A DNA stretch of 15,521 bases from positions 1 through 15,521 of the forward strand of contig JAIRTN010000106.1 in assembly GCA_031254905.1 (NCBI GenBank), written 5' to 3'. Shown one piece after another: positions 1-7,494 of the stretch. Source of the DNA: Coriobacteriales bacterium. Lineage in GTDB: Bacteria; Actinomycetota; Coriobacteriia; Coriobacteriales; UBA8131. Both the position numbers and the translations under genes were made by a program. Numbering within the stretch: position 1 is the first letter of the stretch; each line of letters opens with the position of its first letter. A model generated the notes under the pieces. It worked only from the letters and a program-made list of their open reading frames with translations, was not told the origin of the DNA and did no database searches.

Positions 1-947
1 TCGGCGCCGATTTCCAGCCCCATGTTGATACCGATGCCCAGTTCCTGTAAGCAGGCGGTGGGATAGACTGCCTTCGCGTCGTGAGGATAATGCGCCTGCA
101 CCATCTCGGCATTCACGCCAAAGCCACCAGCGGTGAGACAGACACCCTTGCGGGCCTTGAGGTTGATGGTCTTGCCGCCGGCGTCAACCGCCGTCACGCC
201 AACAACCCTACCGTTGCCATCAAGCACCAGATGCTCAGCGGTGGTTTCGTAGAGGACCTCGCAACCCAATTCCTCAACCTTTGCCTTGAGCGGACGGAAG
301 AAGCCTTGCCCGTTGCCCTCAGGAGCAACGATATGTCCGCGGGGCGCGGGCTTGGCAACGGCGGCAAACCTGCGGGCGCGCTCATTACCGCTGTAGGCAA
401 GGCCAAGGCCCGGACGTCCGCCGCCAACCTTGCCAAAATCGACCGTCTTGGCAAAATCCATGCCAACGCTCAAGCACCAGTCATACAGTTCAGGAGCACC
501 CTTTGCCATGAATTCCCATGCGGCCGCGTCGCCGGAACCTCCCGCGGCAGCCGCAAGATACTTGGCGAATTCGTCAGTGCTGTCTTCGATATCCAGCTCC
601 TTTTGCAGCCCGGTTCCGCCCATCATGATATAGCCACCATTGATGGCCGTCGAGCCGCCACCAACATCGGTTATCTCCACAACGATGACCGATGCACCTG
701 CCTCGGCAGCCTCAATTGCCGCCGCTCCTCCGGCGCCGCCAAAACCAACCACGACCACATCCGCTTCCTTGTCCCACGTGACGTTGGCCGCGTCAAGCGC
801 GCCCTGTTCTCCTCCCGAACCACCCGGCGTCTGTGGCGTACAGGCCGCAAGCATTCCAACACTCGCTAGTCCCGCTCCCGCAAGAGCCGAGCCTTTGAGG
901 AAATCCCTCCTAGAAAGGCGTCCCTCCTCCAGTTTCTTATTCGTCAT
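1..947 (-). CDS. Tat-exported FAD-binding reductase (fumarate reductase flavoprotein-like), 3' end off the window
   Basis: Reading from the ATG at 947 gives 315 codons open to the window edge, so the C-terminal half is missing. Residues 12-18 read SRRDFLKG-like, a twin-arginine export motif, followed by a hydrophobic stretch and the lipobox LAAC (Cys36), which suggests a Tat-exported lipoprotein. Residues 63-90 form an FAD dinucleotide-binding start (VVVVGFGGAGGAAA, then a terminal Glu), followed by DVGGGSTAINGG, typical of fumarate reductase / 3-ketosteroid dehydrogenase superfamily flavoproteins. The second FAD strand (GVCLTAGGFG) is near residue 272. In the family these enzymes reduce or oxidise C-C double bonds of organic acceptors at the cell surface; the substrate here cannot be named. 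It lies 123 nt downstream of another flavoprotein gene on the same strand, with its own likely promoter. The start is supported by the signal peptide position and a purine-rich leader (GGAAAGGAC) just before the ATG. Confidence 0.9.
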   Translation of the reverse strand, partial: MTNKKLEEGRLSRRDFLKGSALAGAGLASVGMLAACTPQTPGGSGGEQGALDAANVTWDKEADVVVVGFGGAGGAAAIEAAEAGASVIVVEITDVGGGSTAINGGYIMMGGTGLQKELDIEDSTDEFAKYLAAAAGGSGDAAAWEFMAKGAPELYDWCLSVGMDFAKTVDFGKVGGGRPGLGLAYSGNERARRFAAVAKPAPRGHIVAPEGNGQGFFRPLKAKVEELGCEVLYETTAEHLVLDGNGRVVGVTAVDAGGKTINLKARKGVCLTAGGFGVNAEMVQAHYPHDAKAVYPTACLQELGIGINMGLEIGA

Positions 948-948
948 G

Positions 949-971
949 TCCTTTCCTTTCTTTCCCTTTCC
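949..971 (-). promoter_or_regulatory. Purine-only leader and ribosome-binding tract
   Basis: The plus strand is an unbroken 23-nt pyrimidine run, so the mRNA just before the ATG at 947 is purely A and G, with several overlapping GGAAAG or AAGGAAAGG blocks. The block nearest the start can act as a Shine-Dalgarno sequence. The length of the run is unusual compared with the short RBS sites of the neighbouring genes. Confidence 0.5.
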
Positions 972-1033
972 ATAAAACCACAATGGCCTACAAGGCACAT
1001 CTTACCCGAACCCTTCTTTTTGCGAAACATCGT

Positions 1034-1061
1034 TTTATAACCCCTTTTTATGCCTCCTCAA
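1034..1061 (-). promoter_or_regulatory. Candidate sigma70-type promoter for the left-edge flavoprotein
   Basis: On the minus strand TTGAGG (1061-1056) and TATAAA (1039-1034) are separated by 16 bp, close to the consensus pair TTGACA/TATAAT. It begins about 10 nt after the stop codon of the upstream flavoprotein and would give an untranslated leader of roughly 80 nt. This suggests the left-edge gene can be transcribed independently of its upstream neighbour. The call is by motif only. Confidence 0.4.
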
Positions 1062-1070
1062 TCTCTCTTT

Positions 1071-2738
1071 TTACACTATGCCCATTGCGTGGCGAACAGC
1101 AATCCAGCTCATGACCGCACCCGCGCCAAGAGTCATACCGGCGCCACAGTATTGACCGCCCGTAATGCTTGCTGAGCAGTTCCCTACGGCATACAGGCGG
1201 GGAATTACCTCTCCCTTGGTATTAAGGACTTGAGAATTTTCGTCGGTCTTAAGGCCACCATTGGTACCACAGGTACCCGGAACATAGAGGGCCGCATAGA
1301 ACGGCGGCGTAGATACCGGTGCAAGCACGGGGTTCGGTAATGCCTCTCCGTAGGGATGGTAGGCTCCTATGCAGGTATCACCCTTCTTTTCGCCGCGATG
1401 GAATACCGGATCGATTCCCTGCGCTGCGTTTTCGTTGAAGGCGGCAACTTCTTCTTCCAAGGCTTCTGCGTCGATACCATAGTGCGCTGCAATCTCCGCA
1501 AGCGAATTCGCCGTGATGAAGAAGTCGGGCACCGAATCCCCCGGCGCGGCTTGACCGGGAAGCGTTCCATACTTGCTGTCGCAAATAAAGACCGCAGGAA
1601 TGTTGAGATATTCGAGGGTTCCCGTATCGTAATTACCGAACGCCCGATTGAACACCGCATAGGCCGAAGACTCATTGGCAAAGCGACGTCCGCGCTTGTT
1701 GACTATGAGGTTTCCCGCAGCCGCGCGATAGATACCCCAGTCGGGCCAAAGCATGCTGTAAACAGGAGCTGCTCCGGGGTCGAAGGGCTCAGCAATAAAG
1801 CTGGGTAAGCCCCAGTTCGTGTCCATATTACCGAGGTTCGCTCCGATGGCTTGAGCCATAAGATGCCCATCGCCCGTGTCGCCCTGTGCCGCATTGCTTA
1901 CGTAAACGGGAATCGCCTGATAGGCACTGATCATCTCACTGTTGTGATCGAAGCCACCGGTTCCCAACACAACGCAGGTTCGCGCCTTGATGTTCATCGA
2001 GCGAGAACCCTCTCGCGCAACTACGCCGATAACTGCCCCGGCTTCGTCGGTTATGAGTTCTGTGGCAGACGTTTCCATCATAATCTCAACACCAAGCTCC
2101 TCGAGTTTTTCCCTGATGGTAGCCCATTCATTTGCGCCACCGCCCGAAAAACTGGCTTGGCGCCCAGACGAGCGATAGCCACGATATGGCTCATAGTAGT
2201 CCTTGAATCCCGCATCGGGATTGCCGGATCCCCATTCCCATCCAAATTCATCGCGTGTCCATTCCAGCAAGGGATTGGCGTTATCGATATATGCCTCCAT
2301 GGCTTTTTCATTGCCCCGTCCAGCTGCGCACGCCTTCATGTAGGCAAGTGCGTCTTCGCGCGTATCCTGCATCCCCGCAGCTTGCCCAGAATAAGCCAGT
2401 GGTATCCAGAGAGTACCGCCCGATGTGGCTGAGGTACCCCCGAATAGCTGCGTTTTTTCGAGCACAAGAACATCCGTTGCTCCATTGCCCTTGGCGACAA
2501 GTGCGGCATAGGCCGCGGTTCCCGAGCCGACGACAAGAACATCTACTTCTTTATCCCAACTTACCGACTCTCCAGAAGACGAGCCGCCCGAGCCCGAGCC
2601 CGGATCGCTGTTGTCAGGTTCGCATCCCGAGAGCGCCCCCAAACCCAAGGCACCAATTCCGGCAACCATCCCTGCCTTAAGAAAGTCTCCCCTCGACATC
2701 ATGTCGCCCATAACCTGTCTATCCTGTCGTTTGTCCAT
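1071..2738 (-). CDS. Exported FAD-dependent oxidoreductase, 3-ketosteroid dehydrogenase / fumarate reductase-like
   Basis: The protein has 555 residues. The N terminus has a Tat-like signal whose motif reads SRGDFLK (residues 15-21), with Gly17 where the second Arg is expected, then a hydrophobic segment and lipobox LSGC (Cys39), then a Gly/Ser-rich linker (46-59). The FAD fold starts at 65-94 (VDVLVVGSGTAAYAA, VLVLEK) and continues with GGTSATSGGTLWIP. The C-terminal FAD-closing block (about 489-550) includes CGTNGGLKTDEN, LYAVGNCSAS and QYCGAGMTLG. That C-terminal block resembles 3-ketosteroid delta1-dehydrogenases, in which a Tyr and Gly in a YxGxG setting hold the substrate carbonyl; Tyr530 and Gly534 fit. 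A steroid or other cyclic enone substrate is therefore possible but not shown. The ATG at 2738 is preceded by AGGAGG at a 4-nt spacing. The gene is divergent from a LuxR-type regulator that may control it. Confidence 0.88.
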   Translation of the reverse strand: MDKRQDRQVMGDMMSRGDFLKAGMVAGIGALGLGALSGCEPDNSDPGSGSGGSSSGESVSWDKEVDVLVVGSGTAAYAALVAKGNGATDVLVLEKTQLFGGTSATSGGTLWIPLAYSGQAAGMQDTREDALAYMKACAAGRGNEKAMEAYIDNANPLLEWTRDEFGWEWGSGNPDAGFKDYYEPYRGYRSSGRQASFSGGGANEWATIREKLEELGVEIMMETSATELITDEAGAVIGVVAREGSRSMNIKARTCVVLGTGGFDHNSEMISAYQAIPVYVSNAAQGDTGDGHLMAQAIGANLGNMDTNWGLPSFIAEPFDPGAAPVYSMLWPDWGIYRAAAGNLIVNKRGRRFANESSAYAVFNRAFGNYDTGTLEYLNIPAVFICDSKYGTLPGQAAPGDSVPDFFITANSLAEIAAHYGIDAEALEEEVAAFNENAAQGIDPVFHRGEKKGDTCIGAYHPYGEALPNPVLAPVSTPPFYAALYVPGTCGTNGGLKTDENSQVLNTKGEVIPRLYAVGNCSASITGGQYCGAGMTLGAGAVMSWIAVRHAMGIV

Positions 2739-2742
2739 ACTT

Positions 2743-2748
2743 CCTCCT
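2743..2748 (-). promoter_or_regulatory. Strong Shine-Dalgarno site
   Basis: AGGAGG on the minus strand lies 4 nt before the ATG at 2738. It fixes the start of the KstD-like flavoprotein upstream of the internal Met codons at residues 10, 13 and 14. Confidence 0.7.
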
Positions 2749-2768
2749 ATCCTTGTGGATGATATGGC

Positions 2769-2798
2769 TTTCCAACAGACGGGTTTCCAACAGACGGG
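2769..2798. repeat. 15-bp tandem duplication upstream of the KstD-like flavoprotein
   Basis: The 15-mer TTTCCAACAGACGGG occurs twice head-to-tail with no mismatch (2769-2783, 2784-2798), followed by a partial third start (TTCC). It sits 31-60 bp before the flavoprotein start, in its untranslated leader or promoter region. It could be a duplicated regulator site or a simple slippage duplication. Confidence 0.85.
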
Positions 2799-2831
2799 TT
2801 CCCCACGGAAAGCCCTGTATGAATGTAACGA

Positions 2832-2843
2832 GAAGAATTCTTC
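2832..2843. promoter_or_regulatory. Perfect 12-bp palindrome in the divergent promoter region
   Basis: GAAGAATTCTTC is fully self-complementary. It lies near the middle of the 201-bp region between the divergent flavoprotein and LuxR-type genes, 94 bp from one start and 97 bp from the other. The position fits an operator serving both directions, possibly for the adjacent regulator. The function is inferred from symmetry and place only. Confidence 0.4.
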
Positions 2844-2939
2844 CTGCCATCAGCGTAAACCATGTATATTTCTCATGAGCTGCGCTATCATATCTTTCGG
2901 ATGATGTGAGGTGAATCAATGCTTTTGTAAGGTGGAGCG

Positions 2940-4403
2940 ATGTTTTCTTTTTCCCAGGATTTCAGAAGCACGACACCTTGGGCATTTCTGGCAGTACTCT
3001 CATGCTGGTTATGGTTCTGGCTCGTCGGTTACAGCCCTGCCTTCATCGGCCAAGGAGTGCTGCCCGCTTCTCTGCCCAACGCTGAGCGCCTCTTTTTCTT
3101 TCTGTTCACCATTGCGGCCGGCATTCTCTGTACCTTCTCAAAAAGAACCTCGGCACTATCCAACAACATATTCATTGTCACTATATTTATTTTGTTATTT
3201 ACGGGGACAAGTGCGTTTGCGCTCGCTGGCTACCAAACACTGCTCCCTCAAAGCATACTCGCAACCATCGGTACCTCCCTTATGGGTTTCGCGTACGGTT
3301 GGGCACTCGTGTTGTCCCAGTGCGTCTTATTCAGAGCGCCCTGCGGTTGGGATATCGCACTCATCTATATACCGCTGGTCGCGGTCGCCACCATCGTCCT
3401 TGCCTTGATATATGCCTTCATTCCTACCAGCGTACAAGCCCTATTGCCCATCATTCCGGTTATTACTTGGGGAATCTCCCTCCTCAAGGCTCAAAGCATT
3501 GAGAACATAGTCCTCAAAGAACACCACGCAAGCGAAGTCGACCGGCACCGGCTTTTCGATATTATCAGGACACCACTCGATGGTGCGCAACGCTACCATC
3601 TTATCCAGTTAATAGCTATTTGCGTCATCGTCATAGCCTTGCGCAGTGTGGGAGATGGAGGGCTCTGGGGCGACCTTCGAGGAGATACCATCGGCTCAAG
3701 CATCCCCCACCTTCTGCCATTGATCGCTGTCGTAATCCTCTTTCCTCTCATCGCACTGCCGATATTCTGGCTTCACACCCGGTCAAAGAACTATCGAAGC
3801 TATCAGATCCCCCTACTGGTATTCATAGGAATCCTCCTCGCCCTGATATTCATGGAGGGAAGTTTCGCCGACACACTCATGTTTTCCCTGTTGGCGGCGA
3901 CGGCAGACAACTTCTGTCTCACGATCTTCTGCTTCGTCACCATAACCGCCGCCCAATGCCTCCCCTATCCCGCACGCTTCAGCCTCGGCTTGGCCTCCTC
4001 GTTCAATCATACGGTCGCCCTGCTCTGGATGATTTTCTTCGAGACAACCGGTCGTAGCACAAACCTCATCGTCCTTCTTGTCTCTTATGTATTGGTACTG
4101 TTAATCGCTTTTCGCCACGCTGGTACCAACCACAGCGCACACGACGCAAAGGCAACTCCGCCACCCTTCGAACAGCTTGCGCGGGAAAATCAGCTCACCC
4201 GCTACCAAAACATTGCTGAACTCCACAGCCTAACCAACAGAGAATCCGAAATCCTCATATTGTTGGCTCAGGGGAGAAGCGCCCCCTATATTCAGTCGGC
4301 GCTAACGCTTTCTGAAGGAACCGTCCGTACCCATGTCTCACATATTTATTCAAAACTTGGGGTTCACAGCAAGCAGGAGCTAATCGACCGCCTCGCCCAA
4401 TAA
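2940..4403 (+). CDS. Membrane-embedded LuxR-family transcriptional regulator (12 TM + HTH)
   Basis: The protein has 487 residues. About twelve hydrophobic segments can be seen (roughly 13-33, 49-66, 73-95, 101-125, 137-160, 165-183, 219-235, 255-277, 288-305, 308-330, 343-365, 371-390), with a long cytosolic-looking loop near 185-215. The C-terminal 57 residues are a LuxR/NarL-type DNA-binding domain: LTNRESEILILLAQG opens it, and GTVRTHVSHIYSKLGV is the recognition-helix region. This architecture, a multi-TM sensor fused to a GerE-type HTH, is frequent in Eggerthellaceae, where such genes often neighbour flavoprotein reductases. No receiver domain is present, so it is probably a one-component membrane sensor. 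The divergent flavoprotein gene is the likely target. An in-frame stop at 2928-2930 excludes a longer N terminus, and AAGGTGGAG precedes the ATG. It ends 5 bp from the converging kinase gene. Confidence 0.92.
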   Translation: MFSFSQDFRSTTPWAFLAVLSCWLWFWLVGYSPAFIGQGVLPASLPNAERLFFFLFTIAAGILCTFSKRTSALSNNIFIVTIFILLFTGTSAFALAGYQTLLPQSILATIGTSLMGFAYGWALVLSQCVLFRAPCGWDIALIYIPLVAVATIVLALIYAFIPTSVQALLPIIPVITWGISLLKAQSIENIVLKEHHASEVDRHRLFDIIRTPLDGAQRYHLIQLIAICVIVIALRSVGDGGLWGDLRGDTIGSSIPHLLPLIAVVILFPLIALPIFWLHTRSKNYRSYQIPLLVFIGILLALIFMEGSFADTLMFSLLAATADNFCLTIFCFVTITAAQCLPYPARFSLGLASSFNHTVALLWMIFFETTGRSTNLIVLLVSYVLVLLIAFRHAGTNHSAHDAKATPPPFEQLARENQLTRYQNIAELHSLTNRESEILILLAQGRSAPYIQSALTLSEGTVRTHVSHIYSKLGVHSKQELIDRLAQ

Positions 4404-4408
4404 CTTCC

Positions 4409-6169
4409 CTACTCGTGAATGAGTTCTTTGGGGAGGTGTTCGTAGAGAACGAGGGAGAGAAGCGTTGCGTCCATGGGCTTGGAGATATACCCGTTAAAGC
4501 CAGCGGCGAGGAACATATCCACAACGCCAGAAACCGCGTTGGCCGTCATCGCGACGATGGACACCTTCGAGGCAGGCCCGTCGAGGGCGCGGATGCGCTT
4601 CGTCGCCTCAACGCCATCCATAACGGGCATCATGTGGTCCATAAGTATGAGGTCGAAATGCTCCCGCTCGACCATTTCGAGCGCCTGCTGGCCATCGACG
4701 GCCATTGCCGTCTGCACGCGGTAAGGCTCAAGCATGAACTCCGTAATCTCGGTATTCACGGCCACGTCATCAACGATAAGCACCCGCGCGTCGGGTGCCG
4801 TAAACTCCCGGTAGCAAAGGTCGTAGTGCGGCAAGTCGCAACGCGAGCCCTCTTTAAGCGGCAGGATGACCGTAAAAATCGAGCCTTCGCCGTAGACGCT
4901 CTGCACCTCAATCTGGCCGTGCATCAGCTCGGTAAGCTGCTTGGTAATCGCAAGGCCAAGGCCGGTACCGGTGATGTCCCGGTTACGCTTGACGTCCAGT
5001 TGCTCAAAGGCGGTAAAGAGTTTGTTTACCTCATCCGGGCGAATACCGATGCCCGTGTCGCGCACGTCCATGCGAATCCGTCCGTCGTCCGTACGGCTCA
5101 CGGAAAAATCGACCCAGCCGCTTGGCGTGTACTTGTAGGCGTTGTTCACAAGATTGGTGAGTATCTGCTGCATACGCTTGGCATCCGAGCAAACAACGTC
5201 GGGTAAATCCTCGGCAAAGTGTATGTGGAGCGCAAGTTCTTTCTGCTTTAGCAGCACCTCAAACACCGAGCAAAGGTCGTTGAGGAAAACCTTAAAATCG
5301 AAGTACTCATCGATGACCTCAAGTTTGCCCGCCTCAATCTTAGAAAAGTCGAGCAAATCGTTGATGAGGGCGAGCAGTCCGTCGGAGGAGGTCTGAATCT
5401 TCTCGAGCAAATCGTATTGGCGCTCATCCAAATTCGTAACGGAGAGCATCCTCGCAAGCCCAATAACCGCGTTCATTGGGCTGCGTATGTCGTGGGAGAT
5501 TTTCGCGAGAAACTCCGATTTTGCGGCATTCGCCTTTTCGGCCTCGCGTTTTGCCTGCGCAATGGCGGTGTTGTCGTAGAAGAACACGAGCCAGCCCTGA
5601 GCCGCTCCCTGAAGGTCACGCATGAGGCTGATTTCGAGCGCGTAGTCCCGCATCTCACCATCGCGGTGCAAATCCGCGGCAAACTGCCGTTTGAGGACAA
5701 CGGCAGATTCGCTTTGGCTGTTCTCAGCGGCAAAGGTTTCAACGTCGTCTAACAGGCGCTCGGGAATACGCCCGTTGAATATCTCCCCAAAGCCCTTGCC
5801 TTTGATAAGGCCGATTCCCGGTATCTCAAGCGCTTCGAGCAAAGAATCGGTACAGAGGATGAGGCGACGCTTGGCGTCGAAGAACAGGATGAAGTCCCGG
5901 CTGTTCTGCAGCAGCAGGTTCATCTGAAGTTCCAAACGGGTGCGCTCGGTAAGTACAATCTCCGAGAACTGTTTCTTCGCCTCGCTGTTGCTGCGATAGC
6001 GAGACAGCAGCATGCGCTCTTTCTCAAGTTCGCGCTCAAGGCGCTTTAGCTCGCGGCTGAGCGCCTTGTTTTTCTCAAGCAGCCCTTCCACACTTAACGA
6101 GGCATCCGCATCGAGCACGGCGGCGCCGGCGAAGCCTCGTTCCAAGGGTTTTCCGGTAAGAGTTGCCAT
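4409..6169 (-). CDS. Soluble hybrid sensor histidine kinase (coiled coil-PAS-HisKA-HATPase-REC)
   Basis: The protein has 586 residues and no membrane segment or signal peptide, so it should be cytosolic. An Arg/Glu/Leu-rich coiled coil (about 27-85) leads into a PAS-like domain (about 85-203, DFILFFDAKRRLILCTDSLLEAL). The HisKA box FLAKISHDIRSPMNAV places the phosphorylated His at 226. The ATPase domain has the N box (LVNNAYKYT, 341-348), G1 (DTGIGI, 371-376) and G2 (GTGLGLAI, 401-408). A C-terminal receiver follows (461-580), with acidic pair Asp467/468, phospho-acceptor Asp511 (LILMDHMMPVMDG), Thr542 and Lys564. All catalytic residues are present. No HPt domain or DNA-binding output is fused and none is encoded nearby, so the phosphate acceptor is unknown. 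It starts 8 nt after the FIST gene, and the two are almost certainly cotranscribed; FIST may be its sensor subunit. Confidence 0.95.
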   Translation of the reverse strand: MATLTGKPLERGFAGAAVLDADASLSVEGLLEKNKALSRELKRLERELEKERMLLSRYRSNSEAKKQFSEIVLTERTRLELQMNLLLQNSRDFILFFDAKRRLILCTDSLLEALEIPGIGLIKGKGFGEIFNGRIPERLLDDVETFAAENSQSESAVVLKRQFAADLHRDGEMRDYALEISLMRDLQGAAQGWLVFFYDNTAIAQAKREAEKANAAKSEFLAKISHDIRSPMNAVIGLARMLSVTNLDERQYDLLEKIQTSSDGLLALINDLLDFSKIEAGKLEVIDEYFDFKVFLNDLCSVFEVLLKQKELALHIHFAEDLPDVVCSDAKRMQQILTNLVNNAYKYTPSGWVDFSVSRTDDGRIRMDVRDTGIGIRPDEVNKLFTAFEQLDVKRNRDITGTGLGLAITKQLTELMHGQIEVQSVYGEGSIFTVILPLKEGSRCDLPHYDLCYREFTAPDARVLIVDDVAVNTEITEFMLEPYRVQTAMAVDGQQALEMVEREHFDLILMDHMMPVMDGVEATKRIRALDGPASKVSIVAMTANAVSGVVDMFLAAGFNGYISKPMDATLLSLVLYEHLPKELIHE

Positions 6170-6177
6170 GGTACCTC

Positions 6178-7350
6178 TCAGAAGGTCAACGCAACAAATG
6201 TGCTGTTATGGAAGCGGTTCGTAAGACTCACCCCATCCACGATATTCGTCATCGGGCATATCTCGCCGCCCGAGTACGCGAGGATATAGGGCACGCCGAG
6301 GGGGTCGATAAACTCGTGGGTAGCGCTTATCTCACCGGTTGGGTCGAGTATCATCGTAAAATAGCGTCCAACGCAGGAAACCACAATGCACACGTGGTGC
6401 CCCATTTCATCCTTAAAGCGTTCAAGGCCTTGACGCGTGGTGGTAACTATCTCGTCCTCGTCAAAATGCCCAACGGAGAGAGTTGAGCCCTCGGGGACAT
6501 CCCCAAGACAAACCGCGTAGCCTTCCGGCGTGGTGGCAAAGATGACGCGGATAACCGGCGGCGTACCGTCGTTGTAGTCGATGATGTAGGGGAAGGAGTT
6601 AATGCCCTCAACGGCCCCATTCGCAACGGCCACCAAGCCTTTACTCTTGAGAAATTCCACCGCGGTCATGTTATCCACGGTCATAAGCTGGTTGCCATCG
6701 CTGGAGGTGACAACGCCCTTCTCCTCAAAGATGCTCTCGTGCGAAATGGTCGCCTGATAAAACCGCGGCGTAATGTCCCCGTATATCGCGATGAAGGCCA
6801 GCCTGTCAGGCGAAGACTCGCCTCGATAGATAACGCTGGACTTGTAGTAGCCGATGGTGTTATCTATGGCAATCGACCCAAAGAGCGGAGTGTGGCCGCT
6901 CAGTTCATCAAAGGTGTTAACAAAAAAGTCGCCCCCCACATTGAGGAGCAAAGGTGCATACATAAGGATGAAAGCGGGCCTTTCCGTGCGGTCGCCAAGC
7001 GCCCCATGATAAGCCTCAGCAAGAACTTTCGCGTCCTTACCCGCAATAGGCTCGGTCTGCCCGTGGACAAAGTCCAGTTCGTCACTCGTTATGATAAGGA
7101 GGTTGAGTATCTCCAGCACGTCAGAGCCGGGGCTTGCCGCCGCCGTTGTGGTCTGCCCAATAAGGTCAAAGGGCAAGGCCGCCTGCAGGGCCTCAAGCAC
7201 GCCGCTTTCGATAAATTCTGGAATACAGGAAACAAGAGCAATGGTTTGGGATAAGAACTGGTCTTCCGCCGGTAGTTGCCCGAGTATCTCTGCAACCGCC
7301 TCGTCGACATCATCAATTTCTGAGGTGAAGGCACTGAATGCCCGTATCAT
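6178..7350 (-). CDS. FIST-domain (FIST_N/FIST_C) sensory protein
   Basis: The protein is 390 residues from the ATG at 7350. That start is chosen over an in-frame upstream ATG at 7422 because AAGGGGG lies 7 nt before it and the residues MIRAFSAFTSEIDD begin the fold. It has the FIST layout: an N-terminal half (about 1-200) with LPFDLIGQTTTAA and FGSIAIDNT, and a C-terminal half closing with PYILAYSGGEICPMTN and NRFHNSTFVAL, both typical of FIST_C. FIST domains are known as small-ligand sensors in bacterial signal transduction, proposed from gene neighbourhoods to bind amino acids. There is no TM segment or enzymatic output, so this is a free-standing cytosolic sensor that would need a partner. 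The hybrid kinase 8 nt downstream is the obvious one. It follows the arginine operon by 144 nt on the same strand. Confidence 0.9.
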   Translation of the reverse strand: MIRAFSAFTSEIDDVDEAVAEILGQLPAEDQFLSQTIALVSCIPEFIESGVLEALQAALPFDLIGQTTTAAASPGSDVLEILNLLIITSDELDFVHGQTEPIAGKDAKVLAEAYHGALGDRTERPAFILMYAPLLLNVGGDFFVNTFDELSGHTPLFGSIAIDNTIGYYKSSVIYRGESSPDRLAFIAIYGDITPRFYQATISHESIFEEKGVVTSSDGNQLMTVDNMTAVEFLKSKGLVAVANGAVEGINSFPYIIDYNDGTPPVIRVIFATTPEGYAVCLGDVPEGSTLSVGHFDEDEIVTTTRQGLERFKDEMGHHVCIVVSCVGRYFTMILDPTGEISATHEFIDPLGVPYILAYSGGEICPMTNIVDGVSLTNRFHNSTFVALTF

Positions 7351-7357
7351 GTCATTT

Positions 7358-7364
7358 CCCCCTT
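7358..7364 (-). promoter_or_regulatory. Shine-Dalgarno site that sets the FIST protein start
   Basis: AAGGGGG on the minus strand is 7 nt upstream of the ATG at 7350. The alternative ATG at 7422 has no comparable site, and its 24 extra residues do not look like FIST sequence. Confidence 0.6.
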
Positions 7365-7494
7365 CTCGCCATAGACAGAACCGTGGATTATGGTACCACG
7401 ACAAGGGCATCTTGTGCGACAAAAGGGCAGATTACTTCGTGCGGTTCGCCCGGTTAAAAGGCGTAAAATAGCGTTCTTATCCCCATTTTTGGGC

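Noticed and set aside
81..869. 262-codon plus-strand frame
   Set aside because: It is antisense to the left-edge flavoprotein, whose FAD motifs are clear on the minus strand.
2919..2930. Three-codon leader frame (ATG CTT TTG TAA) before the LuxR-type gene
   Set aside because: Too short to distinguish from chance; used only to show that the regulator cannot start further upstream.
4415..5206. 263-codon plus-strand frame
   Set aside because: It lies fully antisense to the hybrid kinase ATPase and receiver domains, and its sequence resembles no family.
7384..7400. Extended -10 like TGGTACCAT before the FIST gene
   Set aside because: No -35 hexamer stands at suitable spacing and the -10 matches consensus at only three positions; too weak to annotate.
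7351..7422. N-terminal extension of the FIST protein by 24 residues
   Set aside because: The ATG at 7350 has a good Shine-Dalgarno site and begins the expected fold.
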